Assembly: GCA_027604665.1 (NCBI GenBank)
Contig: JADGIZ010000084.1
Coordinates: forward strand, 1 to 28,021
Reading direction: 5' to 3'
DNA length: 28,021 nt
Source: Polyrhizophydium stewartii
Lineage: Eukaryota; Chytridiomycota; Chytridiomycetes; Rhizophydiales
Below the pieces are notes generated by a model. The model ran no database searches, was not told the DNA's origin, and was given only the letters and a program-made list of their open reading frames with translations. A program made the translations under genes and the position numbers. Positions 10,132 through 20,802 of this stretch are shown here, piece by piece. Within the stretch, counting starts at the first letter, position 1, and each line of letters opens with the position of its first letter.

Positions 10132-12244
10132 CTATTGCGGCTTGTCGTCCGCGGGCGCCCAGAACCTGCTGTGCATCTCTGTCGAGGCGCTCGCAAACAG
10201 GAACTCGGCGAGCCACGCCTTTGCCTTTGCTGGATCAGAGGGCACGCTGCGCAATCGGTCAGCTCGGCAGGCTTTTGCAAAAGGCTGCTCAGAACGACAG
10301 TCGCCTCACCTGCCCAGGAAGCGCGGCTTCCACTGCGAGCCATCGGCCTCAAAGAAGCGCGGCACCCACTCGACGCCGCGGGCCTCGCGATCCTTGACAA
10401 TCAGGCGCTGGTTGTCCTCAATCCTTGTCTTCTCGACGGTGGCTAGATCCAGGTCGCGCGCAATGACTGCCCGCGCCACATTGTCCCAGAGCCTGCAGCG
10501 GGTGAGAGTCGGATTGATGATGACACAGGACGACAGTGAAGAGGAGCAAAGCGTTACCAGCGTGCGGTCATGAGACAACGCACGACGGCATCTGCACCAA
10601 TCGGCTCGTACCTGCGCGACTCAAACTCCTCCTGCTCTGAAACATCATGAACAATCTTGGTCAGGCAGACTGCAGACGCTGCGTCAAAGAGAAGCTGCTT
10701 GTCACTCGTCTTTGACGGCTGCAGCCACATTTGGTCGGACCAGCTCCCGAGAATCTTATATATAACCTCGCCAGTGCTGTCGTTCTTAATCTTTCCAGAA
10801 ATAGCGTTGTTTTCGGACGACACGAAATAGCCCTGTTGCGATCGTCATGTCGAGACACCATCCGCGCAGAGATATTAGCATCATTGTACGTTGCCGGCAC
10901 GCGCTGCTCTTCAAGTCTCTGGGCAATATGCGACGATGCTGTGCCAGCCAACCAACCTTGGTTTTGAACTCGATGCAGCAGACGAGATCGGTCTTTGGGC
11001 AGCGGATCGTTGCCGTGTCCCCAAGCTCAATGTACATGGTGCCAAAGAGAATGCCACGGGCGTACATGTTGGGCGGAGTGATGTGGTAGGTTTCGCCGTC
11101 CAGCGACGTAAACGTGACCGTTGAGCCACCCTCCATCATGGTTGCGGCCGAGTTTCCGAGGAAGCGAGCCCGCGGCCGCAGCTCGCCCGTGATGACGACG
11201 CCGTTTTCCGGACTTGCGTAAAAGTAGGCGGACACAGGCGGATGATGGAGCACCTGTTCGCACACGTAGAAGGACTGGGTGCCGTTGTCCAGATCCCATC
11301 TGCAGCGGAAGATCTCGCCGAGCACGGGATTGAATGGCTTTTTGACGCCCTGGACGGTGAACGGAGGCGGATCGGGAGCAGGGTCAGGCGTGCGTCGGGG
11401 AGGCTGACGACGACGCGGGCTCGGACCTTTGGGCGGATATGCCATCCGGACAGAAAGTACCTGACGACATCGACGAAGCGCTCGACGGGGTCGCTTTTGA
11501 GCGGCGTGCTGTGTGCGGCAGCGGCGAGGGCAGCGGACGGCCGGACGGGACGCCGGTCGAGGCGGGTGGCGCAAGCGGCAAGCCCAAGGCACCGGCGGAA
11601 CAGCAAACATCAGCGCGCGGCGGTGACGGGGCTGGGGAGAGGCCTGCTGCTGCAGGCCGTCGGCAGCTCGCGAGGCCCCAAGGGTATGCGTAATAAAGTG
11701 GGGGCTCCGCCCCCCTTCAACACACACAGGCCGTCGGCAGCTCCCAGCCGGCCGCGCGCAGGTGCGAGGTCGGCGGCGGCGGCAGCGGCGGCGACGGCGG
11801 CCGTCTGGCCAGCGCGTCGAGCGATGCAGGGTGGAGGAGAGCAACCCTGGGCGGCGCCGGGACTCGCTGGTGTCGCCAATCGCTGCCTCGTGCCGCCGAC
11901 CCAGCGGCCCCGCCGCGGGACCCTGGGCCGAGCCGCCCAGGCAGCGGGGCGGGCACTTGCCTCAACAGCAGGTCCTGGTGCGCAAGAAAGTCGGTTATCC
12001 GCTCGCACATGCTGCGCGGCTCGAGCACAAAGGTCGGCAGCGTGACCCGGTGGAGGTCCATGCCCTTGCGCAGCTGGGCGATGATTCCCATGAGGATGTT
12101 GCGCGGCTCGTCGTCCAGCACTTCCGTCTCGCAGTCCGCGGCGGCGGCGGCGACCGCCGCGCCAGGCGCTCCGGCTGCGTTGGCCACGACCGACGGCTCG
12201 GCCATGGCGCTTCCGTGCATCGACGAGCTCCTGGACGTTCGCAT
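10132..12244 (-). CDS. Short oxysterol-binding protein-related lipid transfer protein
   Basis: Moves sterols or phospholipids between membranes. Six exons (12244-11961, 11508-11427, 11349-10957, 10832-10612, 10492-10310, 10246-10132) encode 425 residues, essentially one ORD domain with no PH or ankyrin region, as in Osh4/Kes1. Hallmarks in order: TLPTFVLEPRSM, DPVERFVDVVRYFLSGWH, KKPFNPVLGE (lipid-tunnel and PI4P lysine region), EQVLHHPPVSA (signature; Leu replaces the usual Ser before HH), GYFVSSENNAISG and GVEWVPRFFEADG near the end. Intron 1 (452 nt) is unusually long and best explained with a GC donor (AG/GCAAGT). Intron 2 has donor GTCCGA. The start is the first in-frame ATG, and the first roughly 55 residues are low-complexity Ala/Ser. 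It lies 144 bp after the TBL1 stop on the same strand. Confidence 0.88.
11653..11743. repeat. 17-bp direct repeats flanking a 57-bp hairpin-bearing insert
   Basis: CAGGCCGTCGGCAGCTC occurs exactly at 11653-11669 and again at 11727-11743. The 57 bp between contain GGGGGC-TCC-GCCCCC (11700-11714), a perfect 6-bp stem. The whole lies inside the oversized first intron of the oxysterol-binding gene. The layout fits an insertion with target-site duplication or a small tandem duplication; no terminal inverted repeats or coding capacity are seen. Confidence 0.6.
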
Positions 12245-12388
12245 GCAGCTGACGCCGGAGTTGGCGCGAAGTTCCTTCTGCGGCCTCCCCGCTCGTGCCA
12301 CCGGCGGCACCTCGCCCCCCCCCCCGGCTCGATCCCGGCCAGGCCAACTCGTTTATGACTGCCCCGCCCTCTGCGCGCTGCATGCCGT

Positions 12389-15119
12389 TTAGTCTCGCAG
12401 CCCAGTCATCAGCACCACAACCTGCGCGGCGCTGGTCAGCCCCGTGGCCCATCGCACATGGCGTGTCCAGCAACGGCAGCACAGATCGGCTTGCCTTGCT
12501 GTCTGAGTAGCAGGCGGCAACGCGGTCGCCCGTGCTGTTCCAGCCAACCTCAAATACGCCGCCGTCGCCGTGGTACGTCTTGAGCAGCGAGCCGTCCCGC
12601 ATCGACCAGATCTTGACGTGCTGGTCGAACGACCCGCTTGCCAGATATCGCGCGTTTGGGCTGAACGATACAGAGTACACGGCCTCGGTGTGCCCCTCAA
12701 GAACAAAGAGGCACGTGCCTGTTTGCACGTTCCAAATGCGCACTCGGCCATCAAATGAGGCCCTGGAGCAGCGTCAGCCGCCTGCACGCACGCGGGCTCT
12801 GGGCGTCGCCCTCTGCAAGCAGCTGCGCGCGTCGCGGGGCTTACGTTGCAAGCAAGAGTCTGTTGTCCGCCGTGGAGGGACTCCATCGCATTGTGTAGAT
12901 CTCTTTCTCGTGCCCAGAAAACTCCCACACCATCTCGTCCTGGTCGGGGCTCCAAATCTTGGCCGTGCGGTCATCCGAGCACGACGCGAGGTATGTGCCA
13001 GAGGGGTCCCACTTGATGGCGTTGACCTCGTGCTGCCCTCGCGGGCAGGCGGGAAAAGCCGTCGCAGCCGTGTATCAGCCTAAAGAAGGCGCGAATAGGG
13101 TGTGTTCGTGTGCTTGCGAGCACTGGGTCTTACCTCATGGCCCGAGTACTGTCGCAGAGGCTCGAGCGAGCCCAGCTGGCAAACATAGATTTGCTTATCA
13201 GTCGAGCAGGTCGCAAAGGTCGAGTCGTCGCGCCAATCAACGTCGAGAGTCGGAGCTGAACGCAGGCAGAGCACGCTCGGTCAGAAAAGATGGCAAACAT
13301 CAAAAGACCTCGGGATCGGCAGCCAGCAGCCTCGTCGCACCCGAGTGGAATTGGAACTGCTGACGTGCCTCGCCCGTCTTTGCGTCCCAAACTATCGCGG
13401 TTTTGTCGACGCTTCCGCTCAGGATAAGCTCGCCGTTTTTGCTCCATTTGAGCGAAAAGATTGGGCCTTGATGCTTGCGCATGATGAACTTGATCTCGCC
13501 TGTCGACGCATCAGGGACACAGCCCGTCAGCATCGCAGCCCCATCGGTGAAGAGACCCATGCCCAGGCGGCGTCACCATCTTTGCGCCAGACGCGTGCCA
13601 GGCCGTCGTATGAGCCTGTCGCGAGACACGTCCCCTCGGGCTGCGCGGATTAAGAGACGGGCGTCGGCCCAAGCGCGGTGTCAGCAGCCACATGAGAATC
13701 GCGGGCTCCGGCAGCAAGGCGTGCGCATACATTCCAGTCAAGCGTTGTGACGTCCTTGCTCTCGCCGTTTCGTGTGCTGTGTGACAGTAGGATGGGGGCG
13801 GGAGTGCTGTCGCCCGATGCTGGGTCGCTCACGTCCCAAATGCGCGCGGTGCCGTCTCCCGAGCTGCGCGCAGCGAATCGGTGTCCGTTGTGAGCTTGCA
13901 TATTTCGTGCACGTCCTTAACCATGCGGTAGGCCTACCCTGTCGCCAGCAGCAGCTCTCTTGGGTTCCACGAGCACACAAAAACCTGAGCGAGCCCATTA
14001 TCGAGCCGCCCCGTTGCACGAGGAGCGTCAGCGAGTCCGCAGGCAGGGGCGGCACGCCGCGACGCAAAGCTGACCTCGGAAGTGTGACCAGTCAAGACGC
14101 GGATCTCGGAGGGCGAAAACTGTCGTGCAACCGCACCAGTCGGCGCATCAACGTCCATTTCGGCATCTGGAGGTGCGCCGTCGTCGTGATTGGCATAGTC
14201 GACCTTCCGTCCTGCTCCCGCATCGAGCAGGCATGTCAGCTGGCTATAGAGGCGGGAAAAAGAACGGCGATGGGGCGAACCGCACCTGCAGACTCGACAA
14301 GCTCGTCTGTGGGAATGGACTCTTTCCGCGAGCGCTTATCGTTGCGCTTGGACGAGCCCTTTCGATCGTCGCGTCGGTCTCTGCGTGGCTGCTCGTCCCG
14401 CTTCACGGGCCGCTTTCCTGGCCGCTCGTCAAACTCCTCCTCATACTCGACGGGAACAATCTGACACTCGTGGGGGCCTAGCAACGTGAACGGAGCCACG
14501 CAGCGCTTCTCGGCACCGTTCTGTCGGGAGGCAGGTGTGATTGGAGCGGGTCAAGGCCGACGGGTCGCACGAGAGTGAAGGCGCGTGCGCACGCAGGCGG
14601 GCAGGCGCACATGCACGCGCCGAGAGCCGGCACGCAGTCACACGACGGGCAGCGACGCAAGCGCGCGGGCGTGGTGCGCGGGTGCGGTCGGGGCGGAGCG
14701 TGGCTCGAGTGAGCTTTGGGCGTGATCTTGTCGGTTGAGGCGGGCGGGCTGAAGCGGGCGCTGAGGCGGCGCCGCTACCAGCGGGCTGGCAGGCAGCCAC
14801 AGACGCACCTGTTGGATGTGCGTCTCGACCTCGAGGTACTGCAGGCCCTTTTGGAGCAGGCTGATGAGGGCGCCTGGCCGAACGGCGCTGCCCTTGACCT
14901 CGACCCTGTGGATGGCTGTCTCATGCTGGAATGCAAAGGTCGAGTGCGAGAACCCTGTGTGGCGAGGTGCCGCGGGGACGTGCGCGCGCGCGCAGTCAGC
15001 GCCATGGAGGCTCGCTTATACGCACGGGCGGATGCGCGCGTGGGCTGGCGAGCCGGCGCACCAGACTCGAGCAGGTAGCGGTAAACGAGGTAATTGACCT
15101 CGTCCGAGGTGATGCTCAT
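12389..15119 (-). CDS. TBL1: TBL1-type LisH/WD40 corepressor subunit
   Basis: Chromatin corepressor scaffold of the TBL1/TBLR1 (animal SMRT/N-CoR) and Sif2 (yeast Set3C) family, bridging histone deacetylases to transcription. Twelve exons: 15119-15062, 14954-14809, 14520-14286, 14211-14075, 13984-13938, 13863-13731, 13640-13577, 13499-13341, 13255-13134, 13032-12845, 12762-12495 and 12421-12389; 529 residues. The N-terminal LisH motif starts [20 protein letters not shown]. Next come the LisH-to-F-box-like helices ([15 protein letters not shown]) and [16 protein letters not shown]-rich linker of about 55 residues precedes eight WD blades, with [43 protein letters not shown] and [11 protein letters not shown] visible. 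The last intron appears to use a GC donor (AAG/GCAAGC); a GT donor 12 nt on would add four residues. The C-terminus is [10 protein letters not shown]. Confidence 0.93.
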
Positions 15120-15390
15120 GCTCCCGACCGCGGCAAACCCCTTTTCGCGGCTCGCCAAATGCCCACGGCGGCCGCGCCCTCAGGAACACGCCGGCCGCGA
15201 CTGCGCTGGGTGCGAGCCCGGCCCGCATGCCCGCCAGCGCTGGTGCTGGCGCGCAGCCGCAACGGTGCTGGGCCTCCCCGACTCAGTAGTGACCGTGTCG
15301 GCCCATCCTGCGGTGCGACGAGCGTCAGCGGCGGCTTCGGGCCATGCGGCGCTCCAAACGCTCGCTGGCGGCATTTTGGATTCTTTGACC
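15120..15390. promoter_or_regulatory. Divergent intergenic promoter of TBL1 and CYC8
   Basis: 271 bp separate the two start codons, and the genes point away from each other, so this span must hold both core promoters or they share one. It is GC-rich, and I see no TATA box or named factor site. Confidence 0.45.
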
Positions 15391-17856
15391 ATGTCGTCCA
15401 AGCTCGACGGGCTTGTCGCCGAGCTCCATGGCCTCAACGAGCGCACTTGGCTGCAGCTCGGTGCGTGCGCGCACCGCCACATGCGCCTGCAAGTCGCTTC
15501 CACCTCTGCGTGGCTGCGCGCCTGCGCCTGCATGTGCGGCGGGAGCCGTCACCCGTGCTGGCCCAGACGCACAGCTGCCTGCGATCGCGGGTGATGACCA
15601 GGGCTGCCGCGCACGCTCCTGGCGCAGTCGCTGGGAGTCGGCGGCGCCCCGCACATCCGCGCTGACCACATGCGTCTCTGCCTCTCTCGCCGCTACTTGG
15701 CTCCGCTCGCCCCCACCGTCGCGCAGGCCAGCTCGCAGAGACCATGAAGGAGCCCGAGCGGGCGGTGCTCTCTTACGAGTCGGCGCTGCGCTTCAACCCG
15801 TACTCGGAGCAAACGCTCACTCTGATTGCGGCGCTGTGCCGCTCGCTGGAGCAGTACGGCAAGGCGGCAGAGTACTTTCAGCGCATTCTCAAGATCAACG
15901 ACGCCAACGGCGAGATTTGGGGCGCGCTGGGCCACTGCTACCTGATGCTGGACGACCTGCAGAAGGCGTACAGCGCATACCAGAATGCGCTTTACCACCT
16001 GCCCGATCCGAAAGAGCCCAAGCTGTGGTACGGCATCGGCATCCTCTACGACCGCTACGGGTCGTATGAGCTCGCAGAGGAGGCGTTCTCGGCGGTCATC
16101 CGCATGGACCCCACGTTTGAAAAGGCAAACGAGATTTACTTTCGGCTTGGCATCATCTACAAGCAGGAGCGCAAGTTTGATATCGCGCTGGACGTGCGTC
16201 TTGCTTTGCAGCCTGCGCCAAGCGTGTGCCAAGAAGCGTGCTTACATGCGCTTGCACCCGCTCACCCTCCAGTGCTTCAAGTACATTCTCAAGTGCCCGC
16301 CAAGTCCTCTGACAGAGATCGACATCTGGTTCCAAATCGGCCATCTGCACGAGCAGCAGAAGGAGGTGCAGCGGCGCTCTCTGCGCTCGCAACGTGCATA
16401 TGGGTGCGATGGGCTGACAGAGCCTTTGTGACGCTTGGTGCCACTGCCAGTACGTTCTTGCTCGCGAGGCCTATGAAAAGGTGCTCAGCGAGAACCCCAA
16501 GCATGCCAAGGTCCTTCAGCAGCTTGGCTGGCTCTTCCACCAGTCGAATACGCCTTTTTGCAACCAAGACCATGCCATCTCATGCCTGCGCCAGTCGATC
16601 GACTCGGGTAAGGACGTAGACCAGCCGCGGGCGACTTGTGCTGCCGTGAGGGGACCAGCATCTGAACTTGCTGCACTGCAGACGCTTCGGATGCGCAAAC
16701 TTGGTACCTGCTTGGCCGCTGCTACATGGCCCAGCAAAAGTACAGCGAAGCATATGAGGCGTACCAGCAGGCTGTGTATCGCGACGGCCGCAACCCCACC
16801 TTCTGGTGCTCCATCGGTGTGCTCTATTACCAGATCAACCAGTATCCCGACGCACTTGATGCATACAGCCGTGCGATCCGTCTGAATCCGTACATTAGCG
16901 AAGTCTGGTGCGTGTGCTGCTGCATCAGTGTCTCGCAGGGACAGCGCTAATTCGGATGCGCGCCGTGGATGTTTGGCTGCAGGTACGACCTGGGCACGCT
17001 GTACGAGTCGTGCAACAACCAGATTGCCGACGCCCTCGACGCCTACTCGCGAGCTCTCGAGCTTGATCCCAACAATGTCCAGATCAAGCAGCGCCTGCAG
17101 CTGCTCCGCAGCGCGCAGGCGACCGGCGCCACGGTCCAGGCGCTACAGCCGCAGCAGCCGACGCCGACGGCTCACGACCGCTATCCGATCGTCAGTGGCA
17201 TCCAGACGGGACCGTCGCCGCAGTACCTGAACTCCCAGCCGCCGCCGATGCCCGGCAGGGACCCAGACGGCTACCACGCCAACGGAAGCCACGGCCATCT
17301 GACCCCCTCGCAGCAGCAGCACTCTCTGCCGCCGCCGCCCATGCAGCTGCCCTCGCAGCAGCAGGCTCAGCAAGCCCAGCAACAGCAGCAGCAGCAGCAG
17401 CAACAGCAAGCCCAGCAGCAGCATCAGCAGCAGGGCCAGCATCTGCCGCGGCAGCCGGGTCTGCCTGGTCGCAAACCAGGAGAAGGCCACCGCTCGTCGG
17501 GCTCCATGGGCGGCTCGGCGGACATGCACCAGATGATGCACCAGGGCGAAGTGCATGACCAGCACTCGTCGCAGCATCCGCACCATCCCCAGCATCAGAT
17601 GCACCCGTCGCAGCACCCGTCTCAGCGTCCTGGACACCCGCTGCATCCACAGCACCCGCAGCACCCGCAGCACCCGCAGCACCCGCAGCATCCGCAGCAC
17701 CCGCAGCATCCGCAACATGCCCAGCACCCACAACATGCTCAACACCCGCAGCACCCGCAGCACCCGCAGCACCCGCAGCACCCGCAGCAGCCCCAGCAGC
17801 ATCACGGACGCATGCCGATGGACATGCGCAGCGGGCCGCCGCCGCCACAGCAGTGA
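15391..17856 (+). CDS. CYC8: Cyc8/Ssn6 general transcriptional corepressor, TPR protein
   Basis: Adapter subunit of the Tup1-Cyc8 corepressor, linking Tup1 to DNA-bound repressors. Six exons (15391-15460, 15727-16193, 16273-16365, 16451-16607, 16682-16907, 16983-17856) encode 628 residues. The N-terminus is short (MSSKLDGLVAELHGLNERTW). About ten TPR repeats fill residues 15-385, with near-invariant family blocks: LGHCYLMLDDLQKAYSAYQ, LWYGIGILYDRYGSYELAEE, KANEIYFRLGIIYK, HAKVLQQLGWL, FWCSIGVLYYQINQYPDALD and AIRLNPYISEVWYDLGTLYE. The tail after about residue 390 is P- and Q-rich, with a polyQ run (17356-17440) and a long HPQ repeat (17642-17800). The ATG at 15391 gives the usual short lead before TPR1. 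Intron 1 is 266 nt; the rest are 74-85 nt. Confidence 0.95.
17356..17440 (+). repeat. Polyglutamine tract in CYC8
   Basis: Mixed CAG and CAA codons interrupted by GCC/GCT alanine and a few histidines encode a Q/A-rich run. The codon mixing shows selection on protein sequence rather than a pure CAG slippage tract. Confidence 0.85.
17642..17800 (+). repeat. (His-Pro-Gln)n coding repeat in CYC8
   Basis: A 9-bp unit CACCCGCAG, with CAT, CCA and CAA variants, is repeated about 17 times in frame, encoding HPQ with two HAQ interruptions. The near-identical units at both ends and degenerate ones in the middle (17700-17745) suggest recent expansion by slippage or unequal exchange. Confidence 0.85.
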
Positions 17857-18043
17857 AGGCCTGCGTTGGAGCGACTCGGGCACAATGAATCGCAGCGCAA
17901 GTGCTCGATAAGCGTTTCTTGTTGTGCAGCGAGTGTGGTGTGTGACGGGGGAACGGCGAGTGAAGGGGCATGAAGCAGACGCAAGGCCGCCTGCTTCGAG
18001 AGGGAGGCGCAGCCGCGGCGCGGCGTCAAGCACCCAATCGTCC

Positions 18044-18992
18044 TCAGTCTTCCCTGACGACGCCGACCTGCGCTGGCCGCAGGACACGGTCGTGGATCTT
18101 GTAGCCGACCTTGGTGACCTGGAAGACGGTGCCCGGCTCCTTGCCGGGCATGGGCGCCTGGAACAGCGCCTGGTGGAGGTTGTGGTCAAACTTTTCGTTG
18201 ATGGGGTTGTATGCCTCGACGCCAAACTGCTTGAACGTCTTGAGCAGCTCCGCGCGGGTCATGGACACGCCCGTGTACAGGTTCTTGAGGTGCGCGTTGG
18301 ACGACGCCCCGGCGCGCTCGGCCTCGGGCACGGCGTCGAGGGCCATGGCGAGGATGTCGGCCGTGTTGAGCAGCTCCTTGGCAAACTTTTGGATCGCAAA
18401 CGTCTGCTTGTCCTCAATCTCCTTCCTGGTGCGCTGGCGCAGGTTCTCGGCGTCGGCGAGGGCGCGGCGGTACAGGCCCTGCGGGGGGAGCAGCAGCGTG
18501 AGCATGGCTGGCACCACGGGAGGCACAGGCGGGCCGATCCGGTGCGGCTGCCCGCAAGCAGGCGCTGCGATCGGCAACGGAGGGGGCACCTGGCTGACGC
18601 CGAGTGACGCTCGAAGAAAAGCTCGGAAGAGCTCGCTCGGCCTGGGGGAGCGGCGATCGCACGCCTGCGGCTCGCAAAAGGCACTTGGCACGCACCTGCA
18701 GATGCGAGATCTGCTTGTCCTTTTCCTCGAGCGTCTTCTTGAGGGCCTTGGCCGCATCCGCGGCGCCAGCGCCGGCGCCGGCGTCCGCAGCCTTGGCGTC
18801 GGCCTTGGTGTTATTGGCCTCCTCGCCGCCCGCGGCGGGCTTGGCCGCGTCAGAGGCGCCGTCCTGCTTGGCGTCGGCCGAGTACCAGCGCATGCTGGGT
18901 GCGGCCGCGCATGCGCGCGCGCGCAGCAGCGCGGCAGCGGGTGCCGGGGCGGCGCGGCGAGCAACTGTGCTGGCGAGCGAGCGGGCGATCAT
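18044..18992 (-). CDS. MGE1: Mitochondrial GrpE, nucleotide exchange factor of Hsp70
   Basis: Releases ADP from matrix Hsp70 (Ssc1) during protein import and folding. Two exons (18992-18696, 18478-18044) encode 243 residues. The start MIARSLASTVARRAAPAPAA is a typical matrix presequence, ending around RWYSADAK. An Ala/Lys/Glu low-complexity stretch leads to the coiled coil (KKTLEEKDKQISHLQ) and then the GrpE core: GLYRRALADAENLRQRTRKE, FAKELLNTADILAMAL, NPINEKFDHNLHQALF and the C-terminal signature GYKIHDRVLRPAQVGVV. The intron (217 nt) falls exactly between the coiled coil and the core. Length matches fungal Mge1. Convergent with CYC8, 187 bp between stops. Confidence 0.94.
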
Positions 18993-19364
18993 GATCACGG
19001 GTTTGCGGGAGAGATCTCTGTGTCGGCGTTTGGACGGCGTGACGGCGCATTCAGCCAGCAAGAGCATCGCCGTGTGCCGGGCCGCTCTGGAGGGGATGGC
19101 GGCCGCTACGAGTGCGATCGGCCGCAGCTCGTGCGCTGCCACGGCGGTCCGATGGCTGCAGATCCAACATTGCATGGCTTACTCGCAGGATTCCGCCGAT
19201 TCTCGCGGTAAGATTGCCAGCGGCACGCACTCTGGCCCCATGTGCAGCGCTGAGGTGGGGTGGGTCGACGGGCGCTGCATGCGTGCCACCGCGGATCTGT
19301 TTTGGTGCACCGAGCCTGCTCGATGCCATGGGCATGCGCGGGCATGTCTTCAAGTTGCCCCGAC
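18993..19364. promoter_or_regulatory. Divergent intergenic region of MGE1 and mitochondrial PheRS
   Basis: 372 bp between two genes for mitochondrial matrix proteins reading outward. Upstream ATGs in other frames are present before the PheRS start (for example at 19323, 19329 and 19334). I see no clear heat-shock element or TATA box. Confidence 0.4.
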
Positions 19365-20770
19365 ATGCGTTCACTGTCTCTGGCGCGCTCAGCCGCATCG
19401 GCGACAGCGGCGGCACTGCGGCCCGGGGCGGCAGCCGCCGCCGTGCGCAGCGGGGTGCGCAGCCTCTCCGCTGCCGCTGCGCTGCGCCAGGCGTCGCTTC
19501 CCCGCGACAGTCCGACAGGTGTGACCCTCGTCGCCCGAGCCGCGGGCAGACCGCAGCGCTGCTGATCACGGCCGTCGCAGTCCGCGTCATGGGCAAGGAC
19601 TATGCGACCGACTCGTGGACCAACGTCGGCCCCTCTGTGCTCGAGAAGCTGGAGCGGCGGCTGCACCTGCAGGCGAACCACCCGCTCGCTATCCTCAAGG
19701 CCAAGATCGAGCACCACATGAACGAGGCCGAGCCCGGCGTGTACCGCAGCCTCGACTCGCTCAACCCGGTCGTGTCGCCCAAGCTCAACTTTGACGACCT
19801 GCTGTTCGAGGCGGACCACCCGGGCCGCAGGCCGACCGACACTTACTATGTCAACGCCGACAACCTGCTGCGCACGCACACGTCGGCGCATCAGTCGACG
19901 GTGCTGCGCGACCGCAGCTCGCGCGGGTATCTGCTCACGGCCGACGTGTACCGGCGCGACGAGGTCGACCAGACGCACTACCCGGTCTTCCACCAGATGG
20001 AGGGCATCCGCACGTTTGACCGCTCGCAGTTTGCCGGCCAGCACATGACCGAGGCCGAGGCGCTTGCCGCCATGGGCGTCAAGGACGGCGCCAAGAACCC
20101 GATCCAGCGCCAGCACACGCCCGCGGAGGCGGCCGCGGTGGCGCTGCATCTCAAGAGCACGCTCGAGAACGTCATCAAGAACGTGTTCGCCAGCGAAAAG
20201 GGCCTGCAGTGGCGCTGGAACGAGGAATACTTTCCGTTCACAAGCCCCAGCTGGGAGCTGGAGGTGCTCTACAACGGCAAGTGGCTCGAGCTTTTTGGTA
20301 GCGGCGTGGTGCGGCAAGAGATCATGGACAACACGGGCAACTCGGACCGCATCGGATGGGCGTTTGGCCTTGGGCTCGAGCGAATCGCGATGCGCATGTT
20401 CAACATCCCGGACATCCGGCTGTTCTGGTCGACGGACGAGCGCTTCACCTCGCAGTTCCGCGCGGGGTCGATCTCGTCGTTCGTGCCGTTTTCAAAGTAC
20501 CCGCCGTGCTACAAGGACATTTCGTTCTGGACGCCGCCCACATTCCACGACAACGACTTTTCCGAGGTCGTGCGCGAGATCGCGGGCGACATTGCCGAGG
20601 AGGCCAAGCTGATTGACGAGTTCACGCACCCAAAGACAGGCCGCGCGAGCCGGTGCTACCGCATCAACTACCGCGCCATGGATCGCACGCTGACCAACGC
20701 CGAGGTCGACGAGGTCCAGGAGCGGTTGCGCCAGGCCGTCGTCGAGCGCTGCGGCGTCGAGCTGCGCTGA
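19365..20770 (+). CDS. MSF1: Phenylalanine-tRNA ligase, mitochondrial
   Basis: Charges mitochondrial tRNA-Phe; a monomeric class II synthetase. Two exons (19365-19518, 19581-20770) encode 447 residues, close to human FARS2 (451). The ATG at 19365 opens a presequence rich in Arg, Ser and Ala (MRSLSLARSAASATAAALRP). A 62-nt intron joins DSPT to VRVMGKDYATDSWTNV. The catalytic domain shows ADHPGRRPTDTYY, RTHTSAHQS, VYRRDEVDQTHYPVFHQMEG and the motif 3 region GLGLERIAMRMFNIPDIR. The anticodon-binding FDX-ACB domain starts at about KYPPCYKDISFW and runs to the C-terminus. An alternative reading through the intron from an upstream ATG is possible but yields no presequence-like N-terminus. Confidence 0.94.
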
Positions 20771-20802
20771 GTCCACTAAACATTACACACCCCAGCTGGC
20801 CC

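Noticed and set aside
17642..17800. Regularly spaced repeats as a CRISPR array
   Set aside because: Units are 9 bp, contiguous and in coding frame, with no spacers.
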